Translations under genes and position numbers: made by a program | The notes under the pieces: model-generated | What the model saw: only the letters and a program-made list of their open reading frames with translations | The model's database searches: none | Told to the model about the DNA's origin: nothing | Source: an uncultured Eubacteriales bacterium | Lineage (GTDB): Bacteria; Bacillota; Clostridia; Oscillospirales; Oscillospiraceae | Direction of reading: 5' to 3' | Assembly (NCBI GenBank): GCA_949744025.1 | Contig: CATJWA010000187.1 | Span: forward strand, 1-10,389 | DNA: 10,389 bases | Shown: positions 1-6,004 of the stretch, piece by piece | Position numbering within the stretch: position 1 is the stretch's first letter | Layout: every line of letters begins with the position of its first letter

Positions 1-54
1 AGCAACCGGCTCATAACCGGTCGGCCCGGGGTTCGAGTCCCTGACGGTCCACCA
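1..54 (+). tRNA. tRNA-Met (CAU), 5' part cut off by the window edge
   Basis: The 3' two thirds of a tRNA. The anticodon stem is ACCGG/CCGGT around loop CTCATAA (10-16), with anticodon CAT at 12-14. The T arm (CGGGG/CCCTG around TTCGAGT), the acceptor strand ACGGTCC, discriminator A and an encoded CCA (51-54... ending at 54) follow. The anticodon stem lacks the three stacked G:C pairs next to the loop that mark initiator tRNA, so elongator Met is favoured. A tRNA-Ile2, in which the C of CAU is modified to lysidine, cannot be excluded without the D arm. A 35-bp spacer with a small TAAGGA/TCCTTA inverted repeat (61-66 / 81-86) separates it from tRNA-Trp, so the two are probably cut from one transcript. 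Confidence 0.93.
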
Positions 55-89
55 CCAAATTAAGGATTTGTGATTGCAGGTCCTTACAT

Positions 90-165
90 AGGGGATTAGC
101 TCAGCTGGTAGAGCGGCGGTCTCCAAAACCGTAGGCCGAGGGTTCGAAGCCTTCATCCCCTGCCA
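90..165 (+). tRNA. tRNA-Trp (CCA)
   Basis: A complete 76-nt cloverleaf. The acceptor AGGGGAT (90-96) pairs with ATCCCCT. The anticodon loop CTCCAAA (121-127) carries anticodon CCA at 123-125. The T arm is GAGGG/CCTTC around TTCGAAG. The discriminator base is G, as expected for Trp, and the 3' CCA is encoded. The start is set at 90 rather than 91 because A90 pairs with the last T of the 3' acceptor strand. It is the last gene of a tRNA operon that enters from the left edge. Confidence 0.97.
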
Positions 166-204
166 AGCCGGCACAAGCGTTATATCGCTTGTGCCGGCTT
201 TTTT
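165..204 (+). terminator. Rho-independent terminator of the tRNA operon
   Basis: A perfect 15-bp stem (165-179 pairs with 186-200) has a 6-nt loop (TTATAT) and runs into T199-T204. It begins at the last base of tRNA-Trp. The stop codon of the minus-strand gene that follows (204-206) touches the T tract. On the minus strand the hairpin is followed by TTGGCA rather than a T run, so termination from that side would be weaker. Confidence 0.93.
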
Positions 205-659
205 CACTCCTCAATCTTTCTGTCGTTTTCTGCGTTGAATCTGTTTAATGAGGGCTGAAATGACAGCCAGCGCAGCTCGCATTTTCCGCTGGCGCTTTTA
301 AATTCCCAGCGCAGATAATAACGCCTCTTTCTGTTCAGTTCTGCCCTGCCGGCAGGCATCTGAGAATTCAGTTTAAGCAGAAAAATTTTTTTGCCCTCTA
401 TAAGGCATACATTGACGCTGCCACTTGAAAGACTCAAGTCTAAAATAAATTCGTATGTTCCGCTCTTACGCAGCCTGACTGTGTGGCTGAGCCAGCCGGT
501 GCAGGAATCGAGAGAGAACCTGTCAAAGTCCTTGCCGGGCCGGAAGGTAAATAAAAGCGCACGGATACTCCTGCTCGACACAAGGCCGTTTCGGTACAGC
601 AGGTACATCACGCTTGAACAAATAACAATAAACAGGACAGGATATAGCCATCTGCTCAT
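204..659 (-). CDS. Small membrane-anchored protein of unknown function
   Basis: A 151-residue protein that I do not recognise. Residues 5-22 form one hydrophobic segment (YPVLFIVICSSVMYLLY) behind a short MSRW start, so it is probably a single-pass protein with the rest outside the membrane. The soluble part alternates hydrophobic and polar residues in predicted strands. It has the pattern GTYEFILDLSLSSGSVNVCL and later RRYYLRWEFKSASGKCEL, which resembles beta-sandwich domains of many small Firmicutes lipoproteins and exported proteins. No lipobox is seen. A TTGCTT-17-TATAAT promoter precedes it and a weak GGGAAG Shine-Dalgarno lies about 9 nt before the ATG. It is transcribed alone, divergently from brnQ. 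A hand count gives about 48% GC over 241-660, visibly lower than the genes to its right, and it sits next to tRNA genes, so acquisition by transfer is possible. Moderately sure that it is a real gene. Confidence 0.72.
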   Translation of the reverse strand: MSRWLYPVLFIVICSSVMYLLYRNGLVSSRSIRALLFTFRPGKDFDRFSLDSCTGWLSHTVRLRKSGTYEFILDLSLSSGSVNVCLIEGKKIFLLKLNSQMPAGRAELNRKRRYYLRWEFKSASGKCELRWLSFQPSLNRFNAENDRKIEE

Positions 660-715
660 TTTTTCACTTCCCGTACTCTTTACAAGCCTGAAAGTATGAT
701 AATTGTCGTATGTAT

Positions 716-744
716 ATTATAATTGCTGCCCAGCTTAAAAGCAA
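716..744 (-). promoter_or_regulatory. Sigma-A promoter of the small membrane protein gene
   Basis: Read on the minus strand, TTGCTT (739-744) and TATAAT (716-721) are separated by exactly 17 nt. The start point would be near 709, giving a leader of about 50 nt. It lies back to back with the brnQ promoter. Confidence 0.65.
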
Positions 745-762
745 GTGCTGTAAAATTTAGCC

Positions 763-791
763 TTTACACGGAGGGAAATATAGTATATAAT
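763..791 (+). promoter_or_regulatory. Sigma-A promoter of brnQ
   Basis: TTTACA (763-768), a 17-nt spacer and a consensus TATAAT (786-791). Transcription would start near 798, leaving about 35 nt before the brnQ start. That is too short for a T-box or amino-acid riboswitch, so any leucine or CodY-type control would have to act at the DNA level. Confidence 0.75.
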
Positions 792-832
792 TTATTTAAA
801 TAGCTGAAAAAATGTACGTTGAGGGGAAAATG

Positions 833-2176
833 ATGAAAAAGAGACTTAAAGTAAGCGAGTATATCACAATAACAAGTATGCTGTTCGGACTGTTTTTCGG
901 GGCGGGGAATCTTATATTTCCCGCGCAGATGGGCCAAATGGCGGGAGAAAATGTCTGGCAGGCAGCCGCGGGATTTCTTATCACGGGCGTGGGACTGCCA
1001 CTGTTGGGCGTGGCCGCGCTGGGTATCAGCCGCTGCGGCGGACTGGCGGAGCTGAGCGGGCGCATCGGGCGGCGCTATGGACTTTTTTTCACCTGCGCGC
1101 TGTATCTTACGATAGGACCATTTTTTGCAATTCCGCGCTGTGCCACGGTGTCTTTTACCGTCGGAATCGAGCCCATTGTTGGCAGCAGTACGTTGGCCCT
1201 GCCGGTTTTTTCCGCGCTTTTTTTTGCCGCCGTGCTGTTTTTCTCGCTGCGTCCAAGCGGAATCCTTACATGGGTGGGAAAGGTGCTCAACCCAATTTTC
1301 CTGCTCAGCCTCGGGATACTGGTGCTGCGTGCTCTGCTGTCGCCAATGGGCAGCATTTCTGAGGTTGTGCCGGCAGATTCCTATGCACAGGGAGCCTTTT
1401 TCACGGGCTTTGTGGAGGGCTACAACACCATGGACGCATTGGCCAGCCTCGCCTTCGGCATAGTGGTTGTGACGGTTATACGGGAGCTCGGCGTAACCGA
1501 GCCGGAGGACGTGGCTGCAAACACAGTTCGAGCGGGAATATTCAGCTGCCTGCTTATGGGACTGATTTACGTCGCCGTATCCGTGGTTGGAGCCCAGAGC
1601 CGCGGGGTCTACCCCGTGTCTGAGAACGGGGGACAGGCCCTTGCCGTGATTGCCGAGCACTATTTCGGTAAGGCCGGCGCGGCAATATTGGCGGTCACGG
1701 TGACTTTTGCCTGCCTGAAAACCGCAGTCGGCCTCATCACAAGCTGCGGGGAGACCTTTGAAAAGCTGTTCCCGCGCGGACCGCGCTACAGTGTGTGGGC
1801 AATAGTATTCTCCGCGGTGTCGATGCTTATTGCCAATCTCGGCCTCAACGCGATAATTGCTTACTCACTTCCGGTATTGATGTTCCTGTATCCGCTGGCA
1901 ATAACGCTGATACTGCTGTCGCTGTTCTCGCGCTTTTTCGGCGGCGACAGGGCGGTGTATGTCTCCGTGAGCGCTTTCACGGCTGTGGCCGCGCTGCCGG
2001 ACTTTTTCAAGGCGCTGCCGGCGCCGGCGCGCGCTGCGCTGCACCTCGACGGTATTGTTGGGGCCGCGGAGCAGTATCTGCCCCTGTTCGGGCTGGGGCT
2101 GGGATGGATTCTGCCTGCCGCCATGGGGCTCGCCGTGGGCCTGGTGCTGCGATTTGGAAAAAGGCGGACTGCCTGA
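833..2176 (+). CDS. brnQ: BrnQ-type branched-chain amino acid carrier
   Basis: A cation-coupled (Na+ or H+) importer of leucine, isoleucine and valine of the LIVCS family in the cytoplasmic membrane. The 447-residue product has the usual family length and about 12 hydrophobic segments. Family landmarks are near-perfect: GLFFGAGNLIFP in the first membrane segment, GPFFAIPRCATVSF around residue 95, and GYNTMDALASLAFG near residue 200. The frame is open from 812, but AGGGG at 822-826 is 6 nt from the ATG at 833 and only 3 nt from the ATG at 830. I therefore start at 833 (MKKRLKVSEY). It has its own promoter and is followed by a long hairpin (2208-2257) that may end its transcript. No neighbour shares its pathway. 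Sure of the family; substrate preference among the three amino acids is unknown. Confidence 0.95.
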   Translation: MKKRLKVSEYITITSMLFGLFFGAGNLIFPAQMGQMAGENVWQAAAGFLITGVGLPLLGVAALGISRCGGLAELSGRIGRRYGLFFTCALYLTIGPFFAIPRCATVSFTVGIEPIVGSSTLALPVFSALFFAAVLFFSLRPSGILTWVGKVLNPIFLLSLGILVLRALLSPMGSISEVVPADSYAQGAFFTGFVEGYNTMDALASLAFGIVVVTVIRELGVTEPEDVAANTVRAGIFSCLLMGLIYVAVSVVGAQSRGVYPVSENGGQALAVIAEHYFGKAGAAILAVTVTFACLKTAVGLITSCGETFEKLFPRGPRYSVWAIVFSAVSMLIANLGLNAIIAYSLPVLMFLYPLAITLILLSLFSRFFGGDRAVYVSVSAFTAVAALPDFFKALPAPARAALHLDGIVGAAEQYLPLFGLGLGWILPAAMGLAVGLVLRFGKRRTA

Positions 2177-2207
2177 CAGGGCGGCGAAATATTGACTGAA
2201 TAACCTG

Positions 2208-2257
2208 GAAGCTGTAACAATAGCCAATCTTCACACTTTGGCTATTGCTACAGCTTC
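2208..2257 (+). repeat. Long hairpin, copy 1 of a repeated palindrome
   Basis: Two 20-nt arms (2208-2227 and 2238-2257) pair with a single A/C mismatch around a 10-nt loop. The arms contain AGCTGTAaCAATAGCC and its complement. The same arm sequence recurs in the hairpin at 5287-5357 (copy 2). After the right arm comes TTAAAGCTTAA, poor in T, so it is at best a weak terminator for brnQ. It lies 168 nt before the frame of the first MATE gene, in the same orientation relative to that gene as copy 2 has to the second MATE gene. Confidence 0.85.
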
Positions 2258-2353
2258 TTAAAGCTTAAGAGCAGAAAAAGACAGAAAAAGCATCGAACCT
2301 TGAGCCCAGAATTGGGAGTCTTGACAATTTTTCCGTGCGGACCAAACTTTCTA

Positions 2354-2382
2354 TTGCAAAGCAGAGCCACTTGCGCTATATT
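2354..2382 (+). promoter_or_regulatory. Probable promoter of the first MATE gene
   Basis: TTGCAA (2354-2359), a 17-nt spacer and TATATT (2377-2382). The predicted start point is near 2389. A second -35-like TTGACA lies at 2321-2326 but has no good -10 at 16-18 nt. The 2177-2424 gap otherwise holds only the copy 1 hairpin and a small CCCA/TGGG hairpin at 2305-2316. Confidence 0.5.
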
Positions 2383-2404
2383 AGTGGTTAATGCTTAGGC
2401 TTGG

Positions 2405-2417
2405 TGTGAATTACACA
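2405..2417 (+). promoter_or_regulatory. Imperfect TGTG-N5-CACA dyad, possible operator
   Basis: TGTG AATTA CACA is an inverted repeat just downstream of the predicted start point of the first MATE gene, where a repressor would block transcription. No regulator gene is adjacent. In this AT-rich stretch the match could be chance. Confidence 0.25.
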
Positions 2418-2424
2418 AAAAAGA

Positions 2425-3840
2425 ATGGTAAAATTTATGCAAAATACTGATACAAGCCATGCGTTAGAAAGGATGACAAAATTGAAGCACAGTACAGTAA
2501 GCCTGACGGAGGGGCCGGTTACGCGCGGAATTATCCTCTTTGCCCTCCCTATGCTGCTGTCGAACCTTTTCCAGCAGCTCTACAACTCGATAGACAGCGC
2601 CGTTGTCGGCCAGTTTGCCGGAGATATAGCCTTGGCGGCGGTTGGTTCCACGGCGGCGCTGATAAATCTTCTGATAGGCTTTTTCCTCGGAATAGCCACG
2701 GGCACCGGAGTTCTCTACGCGATGCACTACGGCGCGGGAGACTATCCCGGACTGAAAAAGATATGCGACGCGGCCTACATACTCAGCCTTGCCGCGGCGG
2801 CATTTATCAGCGCCGTGGGAATTATCTTCGCTCCGAATCTGCTGCGCCTGATGGATATGCCGGACGACGTGCTGCCTCAGGCGGTGGTATATCTGCGCAT
2901 TTTCCTGATTGGCACGGCGCCGAACCTCATCTACAACGTCGGCGCGGGCATGATTCGTGCGCGCGGAGACTCGGCGCGGCCGCTTGTCTACCTCATGATA
3001 AGCGGAATACTCAACCTTGTTCTTGACCTGACCTTTGTCGCGGGGCTGAAGCTGGGCGCGGCCGGCGCCGCGCTGGCGACCATCATGGCGCAGACCCTCT
3101 CGGCAGTGCTCGTGGTGCGCTATATGATGCGTCTGCCGGAGGACTGCCGCTTCCGTCCCACGAAGATGAAGCTGGACAAAGTCGCCGTCACGGACGTGAT
3201 AAGAATCTCTGTGCCCTGCGGACTTCAGGGCTCGATGTTCAACATCTCAAACCTGCTGGTGCAGGCGAAGATAAACAGCTTCGGCACCGTTGCAATGGCA
3301 GGTGTGGCAGCCTACAGCAAGATTGACGGCTTTATCTATATGCCGCTGTCGGCCCTGAGCCTCGCCGTATCCACCTACGTGGGTCAGAACATCGGCGCGG
3401 GGCATTACGAGCGTGTGAAAAAGGGCGTCAGAGTCTGCCTTGTGCTGGCTGTTGCCGTTATGATAACGACGGCATCGACGATTATACTCTGCTTTGAGCC
3501 GGTGATACAGATTTTCACCAGAGAGCGCGAGGCCATGGACTTTGCCCGCTCGATGATGCTGCATCTTGCGCCCTTCGTATGGATATTCGCTTTCTCGGAC
3601 ATACTCGGCGGCGCAATGCGCGGCGCCGGAGCCGCGGTGCCTGTTACGATAATCAGCGCTGTTTGCATTTGCGTATTCCGCATATTGTGGCTGTTTGTCA
3701 TGCTCAGGCTCATAAACGGCATTACGACCGTATTCTGGTGCTACCCTCTGTCATGGACGCTCAGCTCGGCGGTAATGGCCCTGTATTATTTCCGCTGCTC
3801 GGCAATGCGCGCGGCCATAAAGGCTACAGTGAAAGCGTAA
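2425..3840 (+). CDS. MATE family multidrug/metabolite exporter (first)
   Basis: A cation-coupled antiporter in the cytoplasmic membrane that expels organic cations or drugs; the substrate cannot be read from sequence. It is up to 471 residues with about 12 hydrophobic segments in two MATE halves. The family signature LTEGPVTRGIILFALPMLLS followed by FQQLYNSIDSAVVGQFAG opens the first half, and an equivalent GLQGSMFNISNLLVQAKINS stretch opens the second. The start is uncertain. The ATG at 2425 is the longest in-frame start but has no clear Shine-Dalgarno. The ATG at 2473 is directly against AGAAAGG. A TTG at 2482 has AAAGGA at an 8-nt distance and would give the usual short family N-terminus before SLTEGP. 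It converges on the second MATE gene and ends 33 nt from that gene's stop. The two proteins are clearly different in sequence, so this is not a recent duplication. Confidence 0.93.
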   Translation: MVKFMQNTDTSHALERMTKLKHSTVSLTEGPVTRGIILFALPMLLSNLFQQLYNSIDSAVVGQFAGDIALAAVGSTAALINLLIGFFLGIATGTGVLYAMHYGAGDYPGLKKICDAAYILSLAAAAFISAVGIIFAPNLLRLMDMPDDVLPQAVVYLRIFLIGTAPNLIYNVGAGMIRARGDSARPLVYLMISGILNLVLDLTFVAGLKLGAAGAALATIMAQTLSAVLVVRYMMRLPEDCRFRPTKMKLDKVAVTDVIRISVPCGLQGSMFNISNLLVQAKINSFGTVAMAGVAAYSKIDGFIYMPLSALSLAVSTYVGQNIGAGHYERVKKGVRVCLVLAVAVMITTASTIILCFEPVIQIFTREREAMDFARSMMLHLAPFVWIFAFSDILGGAMRGAGAAVPVTIISAVCICVFRILWLFVMLRLINGITTVFWCYPLSWTLSSAVMALYYFRCSAMRAAIKATVKA

Positions 3841-3874
3841 AAAACTGTCAGGCATTTTGCCTGACAGTTTTTTT
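3841..3874. terminator. Bidirectional terminator between the convergent MATE genes
   Basis: The 14-nt arms AAAACTGTCAGGCA (3841-3854) and TGCCTGACAGTTTT (3858-3871) enclose a TTT loop. A T run to 3874 serves the plus strand and an A run from 3839 gives a T run on the minus strand. It begins right after the stop of the first MATE gene, and its other end overlaps the stop of the second. Confidence 0.93.
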
Positions 3875-5229
3875 CAGCCCTTATGCGTCCCCGTCAAATC
3901 CTTTACCCACTTATACCGGTTGCAGACTATGGCGTTGGGAATACATTTGAGAAGCTGGTCGGCCTTGAGCACGCAGAAGGTGACGACGGGGGGAAACTCA
4001 AAGACAAAGGCGGACAGCGCCGCGCAGGGAATTGTGAAAAGCCACATGAAGGAATTGTCTACTATCGCGGTGAACTTCGTGTCGCCGCCGCCGGCGATGA
4101 TTCCCGCCTCGACGGGATACTCGTAGCAGCTTCCAATCGTGGTTATGCTCAGAATGAGCAGGAAATTCATAGTAAGCTCGCGGGTCTGTTCGCTTATGTC
4201 GTAAAAGCTCACTATGAGGCCGCGGAAGGTGAGAATAAGCGCGGAGGAGGCCAGACCCATGAAAAGGAAAATGCACTGCATCGCGCGGCTGTACGGCCGC
4301 ACAAGGTCCATCCGGCCCGCGCCGATGGTGTTGCCCATTACAACCGAGGCCGTCTGCGCGCAGGCCATGCCGAACACGGCGAACAGCTGGAAGATTATCG
4401 AGGCGATGCTGTTCGCGGCGATGGCGGTCTGGCCGATGTGACCCAGGATGGAGGTCTGCGCTGCCTGGGCCACGCCCCACAGCGCGCCGCTTATCATCAT
4501 CGGCATGGCCACGACGATATAGTCGTGCCAATACTTGCGGTCAAGACGCAGAAAATCCCTGACCTTCATTTTCAGCTTTTTGTCCACGAACAGCACGTAG
4601 ACAAAAATAACGACGAGCTCGACGCTGCGGCTGGTGAGCGTGGCGACGGCCGCGCCGTAAACGCCCAGTTCGGGCGCGCCGAAGTTGCCGTAGATAAAGC
4701 AGTAGTTCAGGCAGACATTTATGCATATCGTCATCACCGACATTATCGTGCCAATCCAGGCAATCTGCACCGCGCGCAGGGAGTACATCAGCGCCGCGGA
4801 GGCGGAATAAATGAGATAGGTCCAGCACATGAGGCTGAGATAGCGCACGCCCTGCTCAAGCGTCGCGGCGTCGTTGCACAGCAGGCCGAGCAGGCGGTAG
4901 GGGAAAAATATCGCGGCGCAGGTGAAAACTATGCCGGCGATAAGGCTTATTTTCAGCCCGATGGCGATGACGCTGCGTATGGGCTTGACCTCCCGTTTGC
5001 CCCAATACTGAGCTCCGAGCACGGCGGCGCCCGCGCCGATGCCGCTGGTAATCATCTGGAGGACATACTGAATCTGGTTGACAAGCGCCGCGCCCGACAG
5101 CGCCGTCTCGCTGTAGGCGCCGAGCATGATGTTGTCAACCAGATTGACCAGCAGAGCCAGAAGCTGCTGAACCGCAATCGCGGCGAGCAGAGGGAAGAAG
5201 CTTTTGTACATTTCCTTGTGTTTGAGCAT
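3874..5229 (-). CDS. MATE family multidrug/metabolite exporter (second)
   Basis: A polytopic MATE antiporter of 451 residues with about 12 membrane segments; substrate unknown. The first half opens with FPLLAAIAVQQLLALLVNLVDNIMLGAYSE and the second with AMPMMISGALWGVAQAAQTSILGHIG, the pseudo-repeat expected of the family (each quoted in part only as position markers near residues 11 and 240). It belongs to a different MATE branch from its convergent neighbour. The ATG at 5229 is chosen because AGGA (5241-5244) precedes it and because an upstream ORF stops 4 nt before it. Its promoter at 5362-5390 gives a leader of about 125 nt that holds the copy 2 hairpin, the upstream ORF and a second hairpin just before the Shine-Dalgarno. 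This suggests control of its translation. It could also receive read-through from the ECF gene 166 nt upstream. Confidence 0.94.
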   Translation of the reverse strand: MLKHKEMYKSFFPLLAAIAVQQLLALLVNLVDNIMLGAYSETALSGAALVNQIQYVLQMITSGIGAGAAVLGAQYWGKREVKPIRSVIAIGLKISLIAGIVFTCAAIFFPYRLLGLLCNDAATLEQGVRYLSLMCWTYLIYSASAALMYSLRAVQIAWIGTIMSVMTICINVCLNYCFIYGNFGAPELGVYGAAVATLTSRSVELVVIFVYVLFVDKKLKMKVRDFLRLDRKYWHDYIVVAMPMMISGALWGVAQAAQTSILGHIGQTAIAANSIASIIFQLFAVFGMACAQTASVVMGNTIGAGRMDLVRPYSRAMQCIFLFMGLASSALILTFRGLIVSFYDISEQTRELTMNFLLILSITTIGSCYEYPVEAGIIAGGGDTKFTAIVDNSFMWLFTIPCAALSAFVFEFPPVVTFCVLKADQLLKCIPNAIVCNRYKWVKDLTGTHKG

Positions 5230-5233
5230 TTTT

Positions 5234-5314
5234 TCACCGTTCCTGATGCCGCCGTGAGCGGCATTGATAATGGATATTTAGCTTAGAAGCTGTACCAATA
5301 CCCCCCGCAGGCAT
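5234..5314 (-). CDS. Candidate leader peptide (uORF) of the second MATE gene
   Basis: A 26-codon frame in the leader of the second MATE gene. Shine-Dalgarno GAGGA (5319-5323) is 4-5 nt from the ATG at 5312-5314. The peptide starts MPAGGIGTASKL and ends with a very basic stretch, CRSRRHQER. Its TGA (5234-5236) is 4 nt before the MATE ATG, a distance typical of translational coupling. The Shine-Dalgarno and start codon lie in the apical loop of the copy 2 hairpin, and the ORF runs through its 3' arm, so a translating ribosome would open that hairpin and the next one (5244-5266). Leader peptides of this layout control some antibiotic-resistance genes. No family is recognised, and a chance ORF remains possible. 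Confidence 0.4.
   Translation of the reverse strand: MPAGGIGTASKLNIHYQCRSRRHQER
5244..5266 (-). promoter_or_regulatory. Hairpin directly upstream of the second MATE ribosome site
   Basis: A perfect 7-bp palindrome, ATGCCGC/GCGGCAT (5246-5252 with 5258-5264), has a 5-nt loop and two more wobble pairs. On the minus strand it ends where the AGGA Shine-Dalgarno (5241-5244) of the MATE gene begins. It has no following T run, so it is not a terminator. It could be an RNA structure affecting ribosome access or a DNA operator. Confidence 0.45.
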
Positions 5315-5357
5315 TTTTTCCTCGCAAATCTGCCTGCCCTGGCTATTGGTACAGCTT
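5287..5357 (-). repeat. Long hairpin, copy 2 of the repeated palindrome, in the MATE leader
   Basis: Outer arms AAGCTGTACCAATA (5287-5300) and TATTGGTACAGCTT (5344-5357) pair perfectly over 14 bp. An inner stem GCAGGCA/TGCCTGC (5307-5313 with 5331-5337) follows an unpaired stretch, leaving a 17-nt loop that shows GAGGA on the minus strand. The arms match copy 1 at 2208-2257 apart from one base. Read on the minus strand, the flank CAGCTTCTAAGCTAAA also resembles CAGCTTCTTAAAGCTTAA after copy 1, which fixes the shared orientation. On the plus strand it ends in TTTTTT, but no plus-strand gene ends here. Confidence 0.85.
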
Positions 5358-5361
5358 TTTT

Positions 5362-5390
5362 ATTATATAGGACGGCGGGGATAATGTCAA
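5362..5390 (-). promoter_or_regulatory. Perfect-consensus sigma-A promoter for the second MATE gene
   Basis: On the minus strand TTGACA (5385-5390), a 17-nt spacer and TATAAT (5362-5367), with both hexamers matching consensus exactly. The predicted start point is near 5355, so the RNA begins at the 5' base of the copy 2 hairpin. The -35 lies only 5 nt after the stop of the ECF gene. A promoter this strong in front of an exporter fits control after initiation. Confidence 0.85.
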
Positions 5391-5395
5391 ACTGT

Positions 5396-5959
5396 TTACC
5401 GTATCCTGTCAAGCAGTCCCGTCTTTTTCAGAGCGGGAAGCAGCGCGGCGTAGATAAGCGGCGTGACAACCATCGCGAACACGGCGTTTATCAGCGAGGC
5501 GGGCAGCTTGCTGAGCATGGTTGCCCACACAACGTCGCCGGGGTAACCGTAGACAAAGCGCTGATAGACGAAGGTTTTAAGCATGTAAAGTACAACATAG
5601 GACAGAGCGCCGGTGACGCAGGCGGCTATAACGCGCAGTCTGCGGCTGCTGTCCTCTCTCGTGCCGCGGGCAATAAGCGCGCAGATGAGGGCCATGAGAA
5701 ATTTTGACGCGAAGGTTATCAGGCACTGTATGGCGTCATAGCCTCCGAACAGCGCGTCGTACAGCGCAGAGCCGATGCCAGCGGCCAGACCGCCGCCGAC
5801 GGGGCCGAGCAGCAGGCCGGAGAGCAGGCACATTGAGTTGGCGAAATGCACCTTCGAGCCCATTAAGGGGAAACGGAAGAAGGTAACAACGCACACCAGC
5901 GCCGCCATCATGGCTATAGACGCTATCTGATAGGGGGTAAAGGTTTGCTTTTTTTTCAT
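5396..5959 (-). CDS. ECF transporter substrate-binding S component
   Basis: The membrane S component of an energy-coupling-factor importer. It binds a vitamin or related small molecule and works with shared EcfA/A'/T proteins, which are not in this window. It is 187 residues with about six hydrophobic segments, the family size. AMMAA (residues 16-20) in the first segment gives the AxxxA pattern used for docking to EcfT. The stretch KVHFANSMCLLSGLLLGPVG is typical of the riboflavin/PF07155-like S-component group. I start at the ATG at 5959 because GGAG lies 10 nt before it; the GTG at 5968 is in frame but only 1 nt from that GGAG. The substrate is not recognisable. Its divergent MocR-type neighbour suggests vitamin B6, by inference only. 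No terminator follows before the MATE promoter. Confidence 0.88.
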   Translation of the reverse strand: MKKKQTFTPYQIASIAMMAALVCVVTFFRFPLMGSKVHFANSMCLLSGLLLGPVGGGLAAGIGSALYDALFGGYDAIQCLITFASKFLMALICALIARGTREDSSRRLRVIAACVTGALSYVVLYMLKTFVYQRFVYGYPGDVVWATMLSKLPASLINAVFAMVVTPLIYAALLPALKKTGLLDRIR

Positions 5960-5975
5960 TGATATCACGCTCCGA

Positions 5976-6004
5976 TTGACAATTTGCTCTGATTTGTGTA
6001 TGAT
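5976..6004 (+). promoter_or_regulatory. Sigma-A promoter of the MocR-type gene
   Basis: Consensus TTGACA (5976-5981), a 17-nt spacer and TATGAT (5999-6004), one base from consensus. The start point would be near 6011, leaving a leader of about 66 nt. It overlaps the -10 of the divergent ECF gene and two of the TGATT boxes. Confidence 0.8.

Noticed and set aside
391..699. A plus-strand 102-codon frame opposite the small membrane protein
   Set aside because: The minus frame has a membrane anchor, regular beta-strand pattern, promoter and ribosome site; the plus frame has none of these.
799..832. T-box or amino-acid riboswitch for brnQ
   Set aside because: The predicted leader is only about 35 nt, too short for any known riboswitch, and shows no T-box motif.
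764..1660. A 298-codon open frame on the minus strand inside brnQ
   Set aside because: It is antisense to a well-matched BrnQ, has no family-like sequence (rich in His, Arg, Gln, Lys) and no ribosome site. It is a by-product of GC-rich codon use.
2208..2257. Strong rho-independent terminator for brnQ
   Set aside because: The stem is strong, but the following TTAAAGC is not a proper T tract. It is kept as a repeat with possible weak terminator activity.
2321..2349. Promoter using the TTGACA at 2321-2326
   Set aside because: No acceptable -10 is found at 16-18 nt (AAACTT or CAAACT only). The 2354-2382 pair is better.
3883..5286. A 467-codon plus-strand frame covering the whole second MATE gene
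   Set aside because: Its translation is low-complexity and rich in Gly, Ala, His, Arg and Asp, without domains, while the minus strand is a clear MATE protein. Long antisense frames are expected here from the third-base GC pattern.
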